A model generated the notes under the pieces. The model did no database searches, was not told where the DNA came from, and saw only the letters and a list, made by a program, of their open reading frames with translations. Shown here in pieces: positions 10,962 through 22,725 of a DNA stretch of 64,000 nucleotides; the stretch's first letter is position 1; each line of letters starts with the position of its first letter. The DNA is taken from NCBI RefSeq assembly GCF_963855985.1, contig NC_087099.1:11872001-11936000 (forward strand). The letters are read 5' to 3'. The translations under genes were made by a program, and so were the position numbers. The stretch comes from Ostrinia nubilalis. Taxonomy: Eukaryota > Arthropoda > Insecta > Lepidoptera > Crambidae.

Positions 10962-13900
10962 CTGCCGTCTATAAGCTAAAAGGCCGCTAAATGACATTTG
11001 GTCATTTTTCACTTTTTTAATGTAATGGTAATAAAATAAAATTCCCTATCGATCTGTCTAGGAACGGTTATTCTATCTTTTACCGTTCTCAAGATATTTT
11101 TTTTCAGAAGGCAGCTTAATACAAAAAACAAAAACCTTACATCGCTTAAAGGTCGTTAAACGGCACAACTAGATTAGAAGGCAGCTATACTACTTTAACG
11201 TTTGGATCGATTGAACATTTTTACTATCAATGCTTAGCTATAAAACAGTTATTATTCAACAGTTAACTAAAAGGTAGCAAAAGTATTTTTGCGGCTTTTT
11301 AGCTTGGTTACGTCGGAGTATAATACCTGGCATATACTTAACTAAAAGGCGGTTATACGCTCTTACCGAACTAAAAAGCAGTTAAAATAATTTTGCGGCC
11401 TTTAAGCGTTGTAGTGTTACTACTTTTACAATTAATATACTATTATAGAAAGCCTTATTAGACCGTACGTAAAGTAAAATAAATATTTTCTTCTGTGTCT
11501 TGCATAACAAAAAAGCCGTTAAATAACAAAACATCGCTAAAAAGCCGCAAACTACCCATCTCGCTTGTAAGTATAGTTCACTTTGTGATACCGGACCAAA
11601 TTTTAGTATGTTCTTAAGTATGTCTGTCGGAGCCCATCTGTAAAACGTCTGGTCCCTGAGAAAAGACATCATCAAAACGGCAGCTGCAACATTTTGATAA
11701 ATGCAAAGGATTCTGATTCTATGAACCTTACATGCATGTGGGGAGTGTCAAATGATACCTTAACTGTTTTATAAAGGTATGATACGCAATATCAACTAAA
11801 TAGTACAATAATGAAAATATTTCAAATTAAATGAAAATTACAGCTATAAAAACCAAATATTTTTAAATATAGCATCGAAACTATACACGATAGACAAAAA
11901 ATACATGTGGCAGACATAACAAGCTACTCATTAGCTATCCAAAGAATAAAACTGTGACTCGATCAAATTAAAAATGTCTTAGTTACATCGTTGTTAGTAA
12001 GGCGCTCCCTCTACTTCATGCGCGTGTAGTTTGTTAGTTTTAACTACTTTCAGTGGGAAATAAGACGAGTGAATGACAATATTGTATGTTTATAAAACTT
12101 ATAAGAAAGAAGAAATGCCACAGTATTGAAATGGATATAATTAAAAAAAACATTAATAAAATCGATTGAAAATACAAAAATAAATCAGTTTTTCCTCGAA
12201 ATCGACAATAAAATAAACTTACTAGTAACCACCGTTAATATTTTGTAATAAATAATTTAAAACTTTGCTTTGGATTAATAAGTACATATTTGTATCTAAG
12301 CTAAGTACCTACCTAAGCTTATAGGAGTCTTTATTTAGTTACATAATAGGCCAGTCAATGTCGACATCAAAACATCGTAAACACGCTTTTTACAGTATTT
12401 ATGATGTTGTTAGGTCCCTTTAGAGTTTTTACCTTTATTTGCAACAATGCGCCAAAATGTAACTTTGGCGCTTTCTTCACTGTTTTGGGGAAACTACCAC
12501 AAGAGAGCGTTTTGTCAATATCGTTGCTTCATATTTTACTAAATTTAATAAGGTTTGCCACCGTTTGAAGTTCATTCCAATGCTCTTAGTCAATTTTTTT
12601 GGAGATACAGCAAGTCAAAGATGGAAAATAATTTATATTACTGAATAACTCAGGCGCTTATTTCAGTTATTTTAAATATAAAAAATGTTTCCAGGTGTCT
12701 TTGTTTAATAGTTTTGTAAAGTCAATTAAATTTTCTACAATTTGAGCTTAATCTAGCATTCTAGAACCTTAAAGATATGCCTTGTCAGAGATGAGATTAT
12801 TTTTAGAAAGTGAACATTCTCAGCACGGTCATTTGATTTCAATAATATGGTATTTCTAGGTTTCATAGAAACATAAGTTTGCTCAAGAATGAAAACAGTA
12901 ATAATGATAAAAACAGTGTACTGAATAATGTTGGTAATATATTTAAATTTAAATTTAAGAAACATAAAATACTATCATTCACTCGTCTCCTTTCCCACTG
13001 AAATTAGTTGAAACTAATAGAGTACAGCTGTCTGGAGTAGAGAGCGCCTCACTGACAACTATGTAACTAAGACATTTTGAATTTGATTGAGTTAAAAAAA
13101 ACCTGAATAGATAATGAGTTGCTCGTTATGTGTGCTTTACATATTTTCTGTCTATTATTTATAGTTTCGAGACTGTTAATTGAAAATATGGACTTGAGAT
13201 TTTATTTTGATAAATATTTTCGTAATTGTAATTCAGCTGAGGTTATTACAGCATTATACACCACTTAATTACATTTAATTTGATACCCCACACATGCAAA
13301 TAAGGTTGTTAGAACTAGAATAAAGGCAATTTTTAAAATGTTACCCTAAGAGAATGGACTATTTTATTTTGTAATCACCATTCCCGATAGTTTTGTGGAA
13401 AAAAAGAATTTTTCTTTGCAAAAACTTAGTTTGATTTTATAAGTTAACGTTTAATTTTGCAGGATTCGAAAAATACAGATGTGGATAGTGCTAGCCTAAA
13501 AAGCAGTTATATGAAAAGGTTTAGTAATTAACTGCCTTTAAGTTATGCATAACTGTATTAAAAGTTGTTAAAAAATTTTGGAAGAGAAGTTAAGCGATAT
13601 CTACTTGGCTAAAAGGCGGCTATGTGTAATTAGCCGCTTTTTTGTTATGGATATGTTAATAACTTCCTGTCTTTTCTGGCAGTTATTAATAAATCCATAA
13701 CTTAAAAGCAGTTATGATTCTTTAGCCGCCATTTAGTTCTGCACACTTGAAGCAAGCCTTAAAATTTTACAAGGTTAGAAAGGAAAATGTGTATTTATTG
13801 AATTAATTATTAATATTTTACAAAATCAACTTACTTCATGTGAAAGTTGAAAAAAATACCTTTTTTTTGGTATATGACAACATGACAAAATGTTTATAGA

Positions 13901-13998
13901 TACTGAGCAGCATCGGTTTGAAAATTTTGCCGCTTTTTTCTGCTCTAGCTCAAAATTAGATTTTGTCATTTAGCGGCCTTTTAGCTTATAGACGGCAG
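10962..13998. mobile_element. 3.0-kb fold-back element with long imperfect arms
   Basis: The ends are inverted repeats of about 35 bp: CTGCCGTCTATAAGCTAAAA at the left and its reverse complement at the right, followed by GGCCGCTAAATGACA. The inversion continues inward. Block 11995-12075 (ending 'agtgggaaataagacgagtgaatgac') is mirrored at about 12970-13075, and 11735-11765 (CATGCATGTGGGGAGTGTCAA) is mirrored near 13275-13300. The arms are therefore over 1 kb each. Both outer parts are studded with copies, on either strand, of a motif close to AAAAGGCGGTTA (for example 11343, 11371, 11515, 13608, 13701). No transposase frame is visible. Target duplication is unclear; TTA lies next to both ends but one base out of register on the right. 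Confidence 0.75.
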
Positions 13999-14680
13999 CT
14001 TAGGGTTGCCTACGCACTGCAAATATGGTCTGTTGTTCTAAAAGGGATTTAATTATGGCTCTGTGCAGTTTGGCCGTGAAGTTCGAGTTGTTTGTTAGAT
14101 GTTATCGCCCGAGCTTGTTTACGACGTTGTGCTTCAAGGCGTTTTTCGTAAGGGTTGTTTAATTTTAATTAATTAGCTATTTTCAGTACATTGTTCCAGT
14201 ATTCCTACTGTTTTTGGCTACAAATGTCATGCGACCTGGATTACTTTTGTTTTTATTAGCCCTGACCACCGATTGAGGTTTGGATTAAAGGCACAGTTTA
14301 GATTGGAAAAGTTTGACCAGCAGCAACTAGGTAAAAAGTTACCCGAAGGTAAGTAGGTATTGATAGTTTGACCACATGACTTAATTATTCTCGAAGCAGA
14401 CGATGTACCTATTGTTGTTTTGTAACTGTTACAGTGTAACACATCGATCTTAAGTTATTTACAAATGAAAAACTGATTTCGTTTATTATGAGAACTGCGT
14501 AAGTATTTACATTTGATAGTAAAATATCAAGAATGATCAACAATATGCCAACTATTTCGTATACATCTTCGTGTTCATAGTCATTCAATCAGCCAGTTAA
14601 CTAAGATACAAAAGAGAGGTTAAGCTATATCTCAAGATCTACACCGTCTTACTACATAAAACCATGGACCCTAGTCCTAC
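13999..14680. other. Intergenic DNA, nothing recognised
   Basis: Sits between two fold-back elements. No supported coding region. Confidence 0.4.
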
Positions 14681-14897
14681 TAGTCCAGTCAATGAATGCC
14701 TTAACGACGGTGTAGAGAGAAATCCGTGGAACACAATTTCTGACCTCGGGACTTTATTTAGCCTAGTTAGGTGGTGAACATAGCAAAAGTCCCCGCCCTT
14801 AGCCCTTGAGCCGGCAGGGAGAGGGGCGTTTAAAGGTACCACTTTTCGGTTTTTCGCTTAATCCTCGGAAACTATGCGTCCTAGTGACATGGCTACT

Positions 14898-17302
14898 CGG
14901 CTGAACCATTTAAGAACCTAGTATGAGCAGCGGAGTAAATTTTACAGGAGCGCGAAAAAACACATTTTCGTTTACCCTACTGGTATACTCGAACTTTTGA
15001 AAACTTATTGATGTTTATTTTGAAGCTTAATAATTTAACTATATATTATACAATAAATTAATTAATTAACTTTTAAATAGCAAGTTTTATGGCCCTTACT
15101 AACACTCAAATGGTTTTCTTTTTTTTTTTACTTCGTAAAAACCAGAATCCAAACCTAGTATGAGCGCACTTACTAGGTTTTAAAATGGTTATTGGGGACT
15201 GACGCTCAAAATCCATTTCAAACTTAGGTACTATAAGTTTGGTGTAAAGGAAACAACGATAATTTTATTTAAAAAGGTAACTTTCAATCAAAAGAAATAG
15301 GTACATAATTATTACGAATTAATTCTCAGAAGTAACTTGCTGACCTAAAAGATCTAATGATCTATCATTGATAGGCAAACTTACCAGAAACTTCTTCTTG
15401 ATTCTGGTATCAAAGGAACAAGTTTTTTAACTATCTCACCCTTTTTTGGGTTGATACACCTCGTGGATCCGGAGTCAGTCTAGGTTAGCGTCCAAAACAG
15501 CGAAAGTGGACATGGCTGCATCCCAATGGCGCTATAAAAAATGAGATCGACTTCATCTTGTCGACGAAGAAGCATATTATTATATTTAATTATGTCTCTG
15601 TGATCAACTCAGTCAAAACAGGTAGAGATCACCGAATGGTAAGAGGCACATTGAATATCAGTCAGACCCAAGCTCGAGAGGCGTCGACTGATGAAGTTTA
15701 CGCTCCACCCAGCGCCCATACAACTCCAAAACCTCGAAACCTTTCAGCTCGAGTTGCAAAATCGTTTCGAATGCCTAGGAGACTGCGAAAATGTGGACGA
15801 ATACAATGACAGGTTCGTGTAAATTGTCCAAACGACTGGGTCTAAGTTCTTTAAAACTCGTCGTTCAAAAGAAACCAAAAAGATCTCTGACCTCACCAAT
15901 AAACTTATGGAAGAGAGACGGAACTTGGTTCTGCAGTCCTCTGAAGATGCTGCTCAGTATCGGCATCTTAACAGACAGATCTCCAAGTCTTTGACTCACG
16001 ACCTACGCCAATTTAATACAGATCGTATTAAAGAGGCGATTGAGCGTACCAAAGGCTCTAAAGTGTTCGCAAGGGATCTGTCTGTTGGCCAAAGCCAACT
16101 GACCAAGCTGAAGACCGAGGATGGCAGAGACATCTCGTTGGGGCCTGAGTTATTGGAAGAGGTTGAGAATTTCTACGAACAACTATACACGAGTGTATGT
16201 ACACCTGTCACAAATCGAGCCGGAGACCCAAGAGCTAGACCGAAGATATCCCGGACGTCAGTCTGTACGAGATTAGAATGGCTCTCAAACAGCTGAAAAA
16301 CAACAAGGCACCGGGTGATGATGGAATCACGGCTGAGCTTCTGAAAGCAGGCGGAACGCCGGTAAAAGGATCTTCAGAGGCTGTTCGATTCCGTCATACT
16401 CGAGGGAAAAATGCCTACGGCATGGCAAAGAAGTGTGGTGATATTCTTCTTCAAAAAAGGCGACAAAATCTTGTTGAAAAATTATAGACCCATCTCACTT
16501 CTGAGCCATGTCTACGTCCGAAACTGTTCACCACCGCCCTGGAAGATGTTTTCAAGCTTCTGGACTGGAGCGGATTCGGCATAAATATCAACGGCGAGTA
16601 TATCACCCACCTTCGCGGACGATATCGTAGTCATGGCTGAGACCGTGGAGGATCTAAGCACAATGCTCGATGGCCTCAGTAGAGCCTCTCAACAAGTGGG
16701 TCTTAAAATGAACATGGACAAGACAAAAATCATGTCAAATGCCCGCGCCCGTGTTGTACCCACTCCTCTGAAGGTTGGAGACACTACACTCGAAGTTGTT
16801 GACAATTATGTATACCCGGGACAAACAGTCCAGTGTTAGGTAGGTCCAACTTCGAGAAAGAGGTCAATCGTCGAATCCAACTCGGCTGGACAGCGTTCGG
16901 GAAGCTTCGCGATAGAACACGTCCGAAATACCACAGTCTCTCAAGACAAAAGTCTTTGACCAGTGTGTGTTGCCAGTGATGCTAGGTTTGTGATGGTCGG
17001 GAGGTGGGTGGACACGTATTTTCATTTCCCAGTAAGGCACATTGACCATTATAAAACCTAGTATGTTCATGCACTTACTAGGTTTCGAAATGGTTTATGT
17101 TACTTACTGGTTTTTTAAAATGGTCAAATTGAGTTTGTGGTGTAGTTACTAGGTTTGGAGTCGCTTGCCTTTTAGGCTTCTAGTTGTTTGATCGCAATTT
17201 CTGTCTTTGTATTCGGTAGGTACCTTAATATTATGTAGCTTTATGATATAAAACGAAAATCTGAAAACATGTCCCTTACTAGGTTCTTAAATGGTTCAGC
17301 CG
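14898..17302. mobile_element. 2.4-kb TIR element inserted in fold-back element C
   Basis: Both ends carry a perfect 26-bp inverted repeat starting CGGCTGAACCATTTAAGAAC. The host sequence TACT is duplicated at 14894-14897 and 17303-17306, and the uninterrupted site is seen in the other copy of the host element (near 21205). Subterminal regions repeat a motif close to TTACTAGGTTTNNAAATGGT (around 15090-15195 and 17050-17160). The middle is a dead RTE LINE (15485-16985), so the element has no transposase of its own. Confidence 0.85.
15485..16985 (+). pseudogene. RTE-type LINE relic: endonuclease and reverse transcriptase pieces
   Basis: Pieces in different frames follow the order of an RTE polyprotein. 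At 15520-15650 is the end of the apurinic endonuclease domain (a NEIDFIL-like stretch, then TGRDHRMVRGTLNI, where DHR is part of the catalytic core). At 15907-16290 is the linker. At 16278-16340 is the start of the reverse transcriptase (KQLKNNKAPGDDGITAELLK). FADD, the catalytic aspartates, is at 16612-16623, followed at 16633-16839 by the palm/thumb part (VGLKMNMDKTKIM). Frameshifts, stops and a deletion between 16490 and 16600 make it non-functional. Confidence 0.85.
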
Positions 17303-18552
17303 TACTATGAACCAAAAAAAGCTTATTCAATTTGCTACAGGTGAGACCGTCAAGTTTTTCTATATCTTGTATAGTTTTCGCGGCATCTGCTCTAGAAGGT
17401 CTGTAATATTGGAAATTTTAATTTTGTCTTACATGTTCCCATCAGGAGAAAATCGACTAAATCAACATTGAGCAAACATTATAGACATGCGGGAGCATGT
17501 TAAGCCTAGTTCCAGGGAGGGGACTGCATCGTGCGTATATTTAGACGAACTAATTGGAGCCACTTTTGACTCCTCATCACTCAAAAAGCACTGTGCATTA
17601 ACACTTCAAATTAGGCTCATGTGTTGAGACTTGCAAGATAAACAGCAGCTTCAAATTTCATTAATATACCTCAAACGGTTATTTAGGTATTGACGTTCAA
17701 AAATCGACATTTAGGACACTAAAATCTATCTATGACCTGTGAAATGTTAAAATTTACTGGTTTTTTATTTGTTCCTTTGTATTTACACAACTACCTATCT
17801 GGATGCCAAATTTGAACCTTCAAGGTCATCTGGAAGTGGTTAGAATTTGGTCTTATAGGTCAGCCATGTAGATTTTTAGACGTCAATACCTAAAGAACCG
17901 AATGAGGCATATTTATGAAATTGGAAGCTGATGTATATCTTGCAAGTCTCAACACATGAGCCAAATTTGAAGTGTTAATGCACAGTAGTTTTTGAGTGAT
18001 GAGGAGTCAATAGTGGCTCAAAGTGGTTCGTCTAAATATACGCACGGTGCAGTCCCCTCCCTGGAACTAGGCTTAACATGCTCCCGCATGTCTAGAATGA
18101 TTGCTCAATGTTGATTTAGTCGATTTTCTCCTAATGGGAACATGTAAGACAAAATTAAAATTTCCAATATTACAGACCTTCTAGAGCAGATGCCGCGAAA
18201 ACTATACAATTTATCAAAAAAGTTGACTATCTCACCTGTAGCAAATTGAATATGCTTGTTTTGGTTCATAGTAGTCACGTCACTAGGACGCATAGTTTCC
18301 CAGGATTAAGCTAAAAACCGAAAAGTGGCACCTTTAAACCCCCCTCTCCCCGCCGGCTCAAGGGCTAAGGACGGGGACTTTTGCTATGTTCACCTCCTAA
18401 CTAGTCTAAATAAAGTCCTGAAGTCAGAAATTGTGTTCTACAGTTTTCCATCTATAATGCTTTATTGACTGGACTATACCTACTTTGGCTTTACTTTGAC
18501 TAGGGATTTGGCCTGTGCATAAATTAAGAAAGTCCAAAAAAAACACAAGCCT

Positions 18553-18895
18553 TTAACCGCATCTGTGGTCTAGTGGTAAGACCACCTATTTCAGACGCAG
18601 ACAGAGGTCCCGGGTTCGATTCCCAGTGGGGGCAGATTTTTCTGTTCGGTTTGGTTGGTGGTAGGGCTTGTTCTAAGTCCGCCTGGCTAGCTACCACCAT
18701 CTTACCTAAGTCTGTCGCCATAACAACAATGTTAACAGCATTGTTGTGTTCCGGCAGTTAGAGGTAAGATAGCCAGTTCCTCCGTGGTTGAGGATTCCGG
18801 GTGAAGCTCGCTTCCACCTTCGACCTGATCGTCACTTACCATCAGGTGAGATACAGGCCAAGAGCTCCTCGTTGTGGATAAAAAAAAACAAAATA
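18553..18895 (+). mobile_element. tRNA-derived SINE
   Basis: The head looks like a tRNA gene: an A-box region TGGTCTAGTGGTAAGACC and a B box GGTTCGATTCC some 35 bases later, as needed for an internal RNA polymerase III promoter. It does not fold into a proper acceptor stem with a mature tRNA end. A body of about 250 bp follows and ends in 'ccatcaggtgagatacaggccaagagctcctcg', then an A-rich tail (18880-18895). The same tail, reversed, is at 25604-25682. Confidence 0.75.
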
Positions 18896-19389
18896 AAGCA
18901 CAAAAAAATATACTTTTCCTACCACGTGCAACTAAATTATCCTGCCCGTGTCAAGTCGGCGTATAAAGTTCATTTTTATTACGGCGATAAAAGCTAGAAT
19001 TAAATCAAATAACTTTTCCTCCCTCTTAATATACGATGAGACGGGGAAAGGGTTTTCAAGGGGACTCGTTTGAAAATTATATTTTTTACTTAAAAGAGGC
19101 TTATTAATTAAATTGCTGAAGCCAAATGACGTAAGAATGGGTATGACGTAGCTGTAGGAGCAAATAAAAAGGCAATTTATGAAGAAAACCATAATTTCAT
19201 GTATGTCTGCAAATTAAAGGTAATTTGTATTTTTACTTTAAATTGCTATGAGTAAACGCATGATGAAATAATAACATTTTTAAGTTTACACATTAAAAAT
19301 TTAATAAAAAAAAGTTTTCATCTAACATCAGGGTTTAAATAAAACTAAGGCGAAACAAGGAATGATTTTATTAAAACCTTGAGTGACCA
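18896..19389. other. Intergenic DNA, nothing recognised
   Basis: AT-rich; overlapping chance frames on both strands. Confidence 0.4.
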
Positions 19390-19432
19390 CCTAACCTAAC
19401 CTACCTTTTTTTTCCTAACCTAACCTAACCTA
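19390..19432 (-). repeat. Short telomere-type (CCTAA)n arrays
   Basis: Two short runs of CCTAA units, separated by a T tract, in one 43-bp stretch. On the other strand they read TTAGG. Together with 1962-1980 this is the second interstitial array in the window. Confidence 0.75.
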
Positions 19433-19881
19433 CACACTCGGACGTACTATTCTAAAAAAAAATCCCTCCTTACAGTCTGGTAAAAAACACTAAATAATAT
19501 CGTTTTATCAAGTGTTAATGACGAATAGGCTTGGTTATTAAAATAACTAAGTAACGTTACCGTTATTCCGGTGTTAACCACGCCTTTGATCTCGTACACG
19601 TTTCACGCAAAATACTATGTCCTTTATTATCGTGGGTGTGTACCCACCCTTTGATGTGCGTGAACCTCTGTTACTAAGCTGGATGTATAAATAAATCCTT
19701 CCTAGAATTTTTTTCCAATCCATTTTTCACACTTTTCATACAGAAAAGTACGTGTTAAAGGTAACATGATTAATCTTTTCAAGGATAGAATTAGAATTGA
19801 AAAGATCCTAGACAACTAAGTAAGCATTGAATGTCCCAAGTACTTAAGCGCTAATAAAGTAGCTCGGTTAAAGTACACGTG
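19433..19881. other. Intergenic DNA, nothing recognised
   Basis: No frame, hairpin or repeat could be supported. Confidence 0.4.
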
Positions 19882-20068
19882 TAAAACTTCAGCCAAACCA
19901 ACGCGTGCAGCTCGCGTTGGCGATGGCGATCACTGCGCGTGCATAGATCGCCGCGACTAATGACAGGACGCGTTGATTTGAACTCATTCCTACAAATTCA
20001 TACATGACATCTGATCGCCATCGCAATCACGCACGCAGGCTGCACGCGTTGGTTTGGTCGAAGTTTAA
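19882..20068. mobile_element. GC-rich MITE with terminal inverted repeats
   Basis: The left end TAAAACTTCAGCCAAACCAA and the right end (TTGGTTTGGTCGAAGTTTA) are near reverse complements. The match goes on through CGCGTGCAG / CTGCACGCG and GCGATGGCGATCA / TGATCGCCATCGC. No coding capacity. Confidence 0.75.
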
Positions 20069-20149
20069 GAGAGTGTCCTGAAAATTCTTTACTGCTGTAG
20101 ACTGATTACAAAGGATAATAAAATAATAATTGCTTAAATTACAGATATT

Positions 20150-20273
20150 TTAGGCTGGGTTCCACCATCTTACTTTAACTTTAACAAATGTCGAAAATCT
20201 GTCAAACTCCATACAAAAAGCACCGGTTATCGTTATAGTTACGGTTAAAGTAAGGTGGTGCAACTCAGCCTTA
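20150..20273 (+). mobile_element. MITE family A, copy 5 (full length)
   Basis: TTA precedes GGCTGGGTTCCACCATC, and the end GGTGCAACTCAGCC is followed by TTA. This is the best preserved copy, with both GCACCGGTTAT and the 'cgttatagttacggttaaag' block. Confidence 0.8.
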
Positions 20274-20999
20274 GTTTAGACAGAAAATGCTCTAGATTCT
20301 AGAGCAGTTTTTGCCTTTACTAGATGTTACCTTATTTCTTACCATACATACCATAGTACAAGCTTTGCTTAGTTTGGGACTAGAGGCGCAGTGTAAAATG
20401 TCCAAGGATATTTATTTATTTATTTATTTATCTTTTAAAGACCTTGAAATATTGGTATTTAAAAACAGGAGGTGATATTTCGAAAATAATTAATTTTTAA
20501 AGAACTCCTACACATTTTATCCCTTATACCTTGTACCCACCGACAAGGTTTAAAGGAGAATGCGTACGGTACGTTTATTTAAAACAAACTCAATGTAACA
20601 TTACTTTGATTCTGTTCAGATTGTACCGCGAAATTTAATTATTTCCGAGTTCACGCAGCTTGGAGCAACATGTACAGAAATACGTTTCCTGGGGCTGTCG
20701 GTTTATTTTGCGGAATTGTTCCACTAACACGACACCTGTGTTATATTAATGGAGGTGGATTACGCAGGATCTCCCAAGTGACTTGTATCGCAAGTTTTGC
20801 CTGTCTGGAACTGGGATTGTGGGTGTCACAGAAGATTTATCTGTTACTTCGTAAAATACATCAATCAATGATCCAGCTGAAATAGAAAGACACGGGTCTT
20901 ATGACATTTATGACTGAGTTGCATAGCAGCCGAAACGTTAAGCCGTGACTACAATGTAACTCAGTCATAAATACCGAAACGCGAAATTTTAAAATGATG
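20274..20999. other. Intergenic DNA with a small hairpin
   Basis: No gene is supported (frame 20670-20885 is featureless). A short palindrome at about 20908-20971 pairs TTATGACTGAGTTGCAT with its reverse (ATGTAACTCAGTCATAA). Confidence 0.4.
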
Positions 21000-22385
21000 T
21001 AGTCCAGTCAATAAAGCATTATAGATGGAAAACTGTAGAACACAATTTCTGACTTCAGGACTTTATTTAGACTAGTTAGGAGGTGAACATAGCAAAAGTC
21101 CCCGCCCTTAATCCTTGAGCCGGCGGGGAGAGGGGGGTTTAAAGGTGCCACTTTTCGGTTTTTCGCTTAATCCTCGGAAACTATGCGTCCTAGTGACATG
21201 ACTACTTTGAACCAAAAAAAGCATATTCAATTTGCTACAGGTGAGATCGACAAGTTTTTCTAGAAATTGTATAGTTTTCGCGGCATCTGCTCTAGAAGGT
21301 CTGTAATATTGGAAATTTTATTTTTGTCTTACATGTTCCCATCAGGAGAAAATCGACTAAATCAACATTGAGCAATCATTCTAGACATGCGGGAGCATGT
21401 TAAGCCTAGTTCCTGTGAGGAGACTACACCGTGCGTATATTTAGACGAATCACTTTGAGCCACTTTTGACTCCTCATCACTCAAAAACTACTGTGCATTA
21501 ACACTTCAAATTTGGCTCATGTGTTGAGACTTGCAAGATATACATCAGTTTCAAATTTCATAAATATGCCTCAAACGGTTCTTTAGATATTGACGTCCAA
21601 AAATCTACATGTCTGACCTATAGACCAAATTCTAACCACTTCCAGATGACCTCGAAGGTTCAAATTTGGCATCCAGAAAGGTAGTTATGTAAATACAAAG
21701 GAACAAATAAAAAATCAGTAAATTTTAACATTTCACATGTGATAGATAGATTTTAGTGCTGTAAATATCGATTTTTGAACGTCAATACCTAAAGAACCGT
21801 TTGAGGCATATTTATGAAATTTGAAACTGATGTATATCTTTAAAGTCTCAACACATGAGCCAAATTTGAAGTGTTAATGCACAGTAGTTTTTGAGTGATG
21901 AGGAGTCAAAAGTGGCTCAAAGTGATTCGTCTAAATATACGCACGGTGTAGTCCCCTCGCAGGAACTAGGCTTAACATGCTCCCGCATGTCTAGAATGAT
22001 TGCTCAATGTTGATTTAGTCGATTTTCTCCTGATGGGAACATGTAAGACAAAAATAAAATTTCCAATATTACAGACCTTCTAGAGCAGATGCCGCGAAAA
22101 CTATACAATTTATAGAAAAACTTGTCTATCTCACCTATAGCAAATTGAATATGCTTTTTTTGGTTCAAAGTAGTCATGTCACTAGGACGAATAGTTTCCG
22201 AGGATTAAGCGAAAAACCGAAAAGTGGCACCTTTAAACCCCCCTCTCCCCGCCGGCTAAAGGGCTAAGGGCGGGGACTTTTGCTATGTTCACCACCTAAC
22301 TAGGCTAAATAAAGTCCCGAGGTCAGAAATTGTGTTCCACGGATTTCTCTCTGCACCGTCGTTAAGGCATTCATTGACTGGACTA
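21000..22385. mobile_element. Fold-back element C, copy 2 (intact)
   Basis: 1386 bp, from TAGTCCAGTCAATAAAGCAT to TCATTGACTGGACTA. The left arm (21000 to about 21610) and the right arm (about 21775-22385) are inverted repeats with scattered mismatches. They include paired landmarks such as ATGCGGGAGCATGTTAAGCC at 21387 and its reverse at 21972. The centre of about 160 bp is unique. It carries no frame that could be a transposase. Candidate 5-bp duplications at the edges (ATGAT) are one base out of register, so the exact ends are uncertain. Confidence 0.85.
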
Positions 22386-22439
22386 ATGATCCACTTATAA
22401 AATTATAAATTTCACTGCTTTTAATTTGCTCTATCGTTT

Positions 22440-22725
22440 ATCATAGGGGGAGTTGCCAATACTCGCAGGTGGATCAGCAACCTAAATTGGCAACGGCAGT
22501 ACGCAGAACTGACGGCCGATGGGGCAGCAAGCTTCTGGAGTGGTTGCCACGTACCGGAAAAGACAGCGTGGGATGTCCACCCACAAGGTAAATCGACGAT
22601 CTCATAAGGGTAGCAGGAAGGCGCTAGATGCAGACCGCTACCAACCGGGCGATATGGAAATCATTAGGGAATGCCTGTCTTCAGTAGTAGATGTCATGTG
22701 ACTGAAATGATGATGAGGATGATGA
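22440..22725 (+). mobile_element. RTE-type LINE, 3' end fragment
   Basis: Degenerate C-terminal reading frame (ADGRWGSKLLEWLP at 22511-22553, then CPPTR and IDDLIRVAGRR in broken frame), followed by the tail 'gatgtcatgtgactgaaatgatgatgaggatgatg'. The ATG-type simple tail is typical of RTE elements. Confidence 0.75.

Larger units (their letters stand above)
14681..18476. mobile_element. Fold-back element C, copy 1 (interrupted)
   Basis: Runs from TAGTCCAGTCAATGAATGCC to ATTGACTGGACTA and is the reverse-oriented relative of the intact copy at 21000-22385. Removing the insertion at 14898-17302 and its 4-bp duplication leaves about 1387 bp, against 1386 bp for the other copy. The two arms (about 600 bp each) are inverted repeats around a short unique centre near 17720-17870. 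A frame at 18105-18293 lies within the arm and is not a gene. Confidence 0.85.

Noticed and set aside
18105..18293. 62-residue minus-strand frame
   Set aside because: It is inside an arm of fold-back element C and is not kept open in the sister copy.
18553..18626. Possible tRNA gene with A and B boxes
   Set aside because: The boxes are there, but no clean acceptor stem or discriminator can be drawn, and the sequence continues into a SINE body and A-rich tail. Kept as a SINE head.
21610..21775. Apparent flip of the central segment between the two fold-back C copies
   Set aside because: On checking the ends, the whole element is inverted between copies, so the centre has not flipped by itself.
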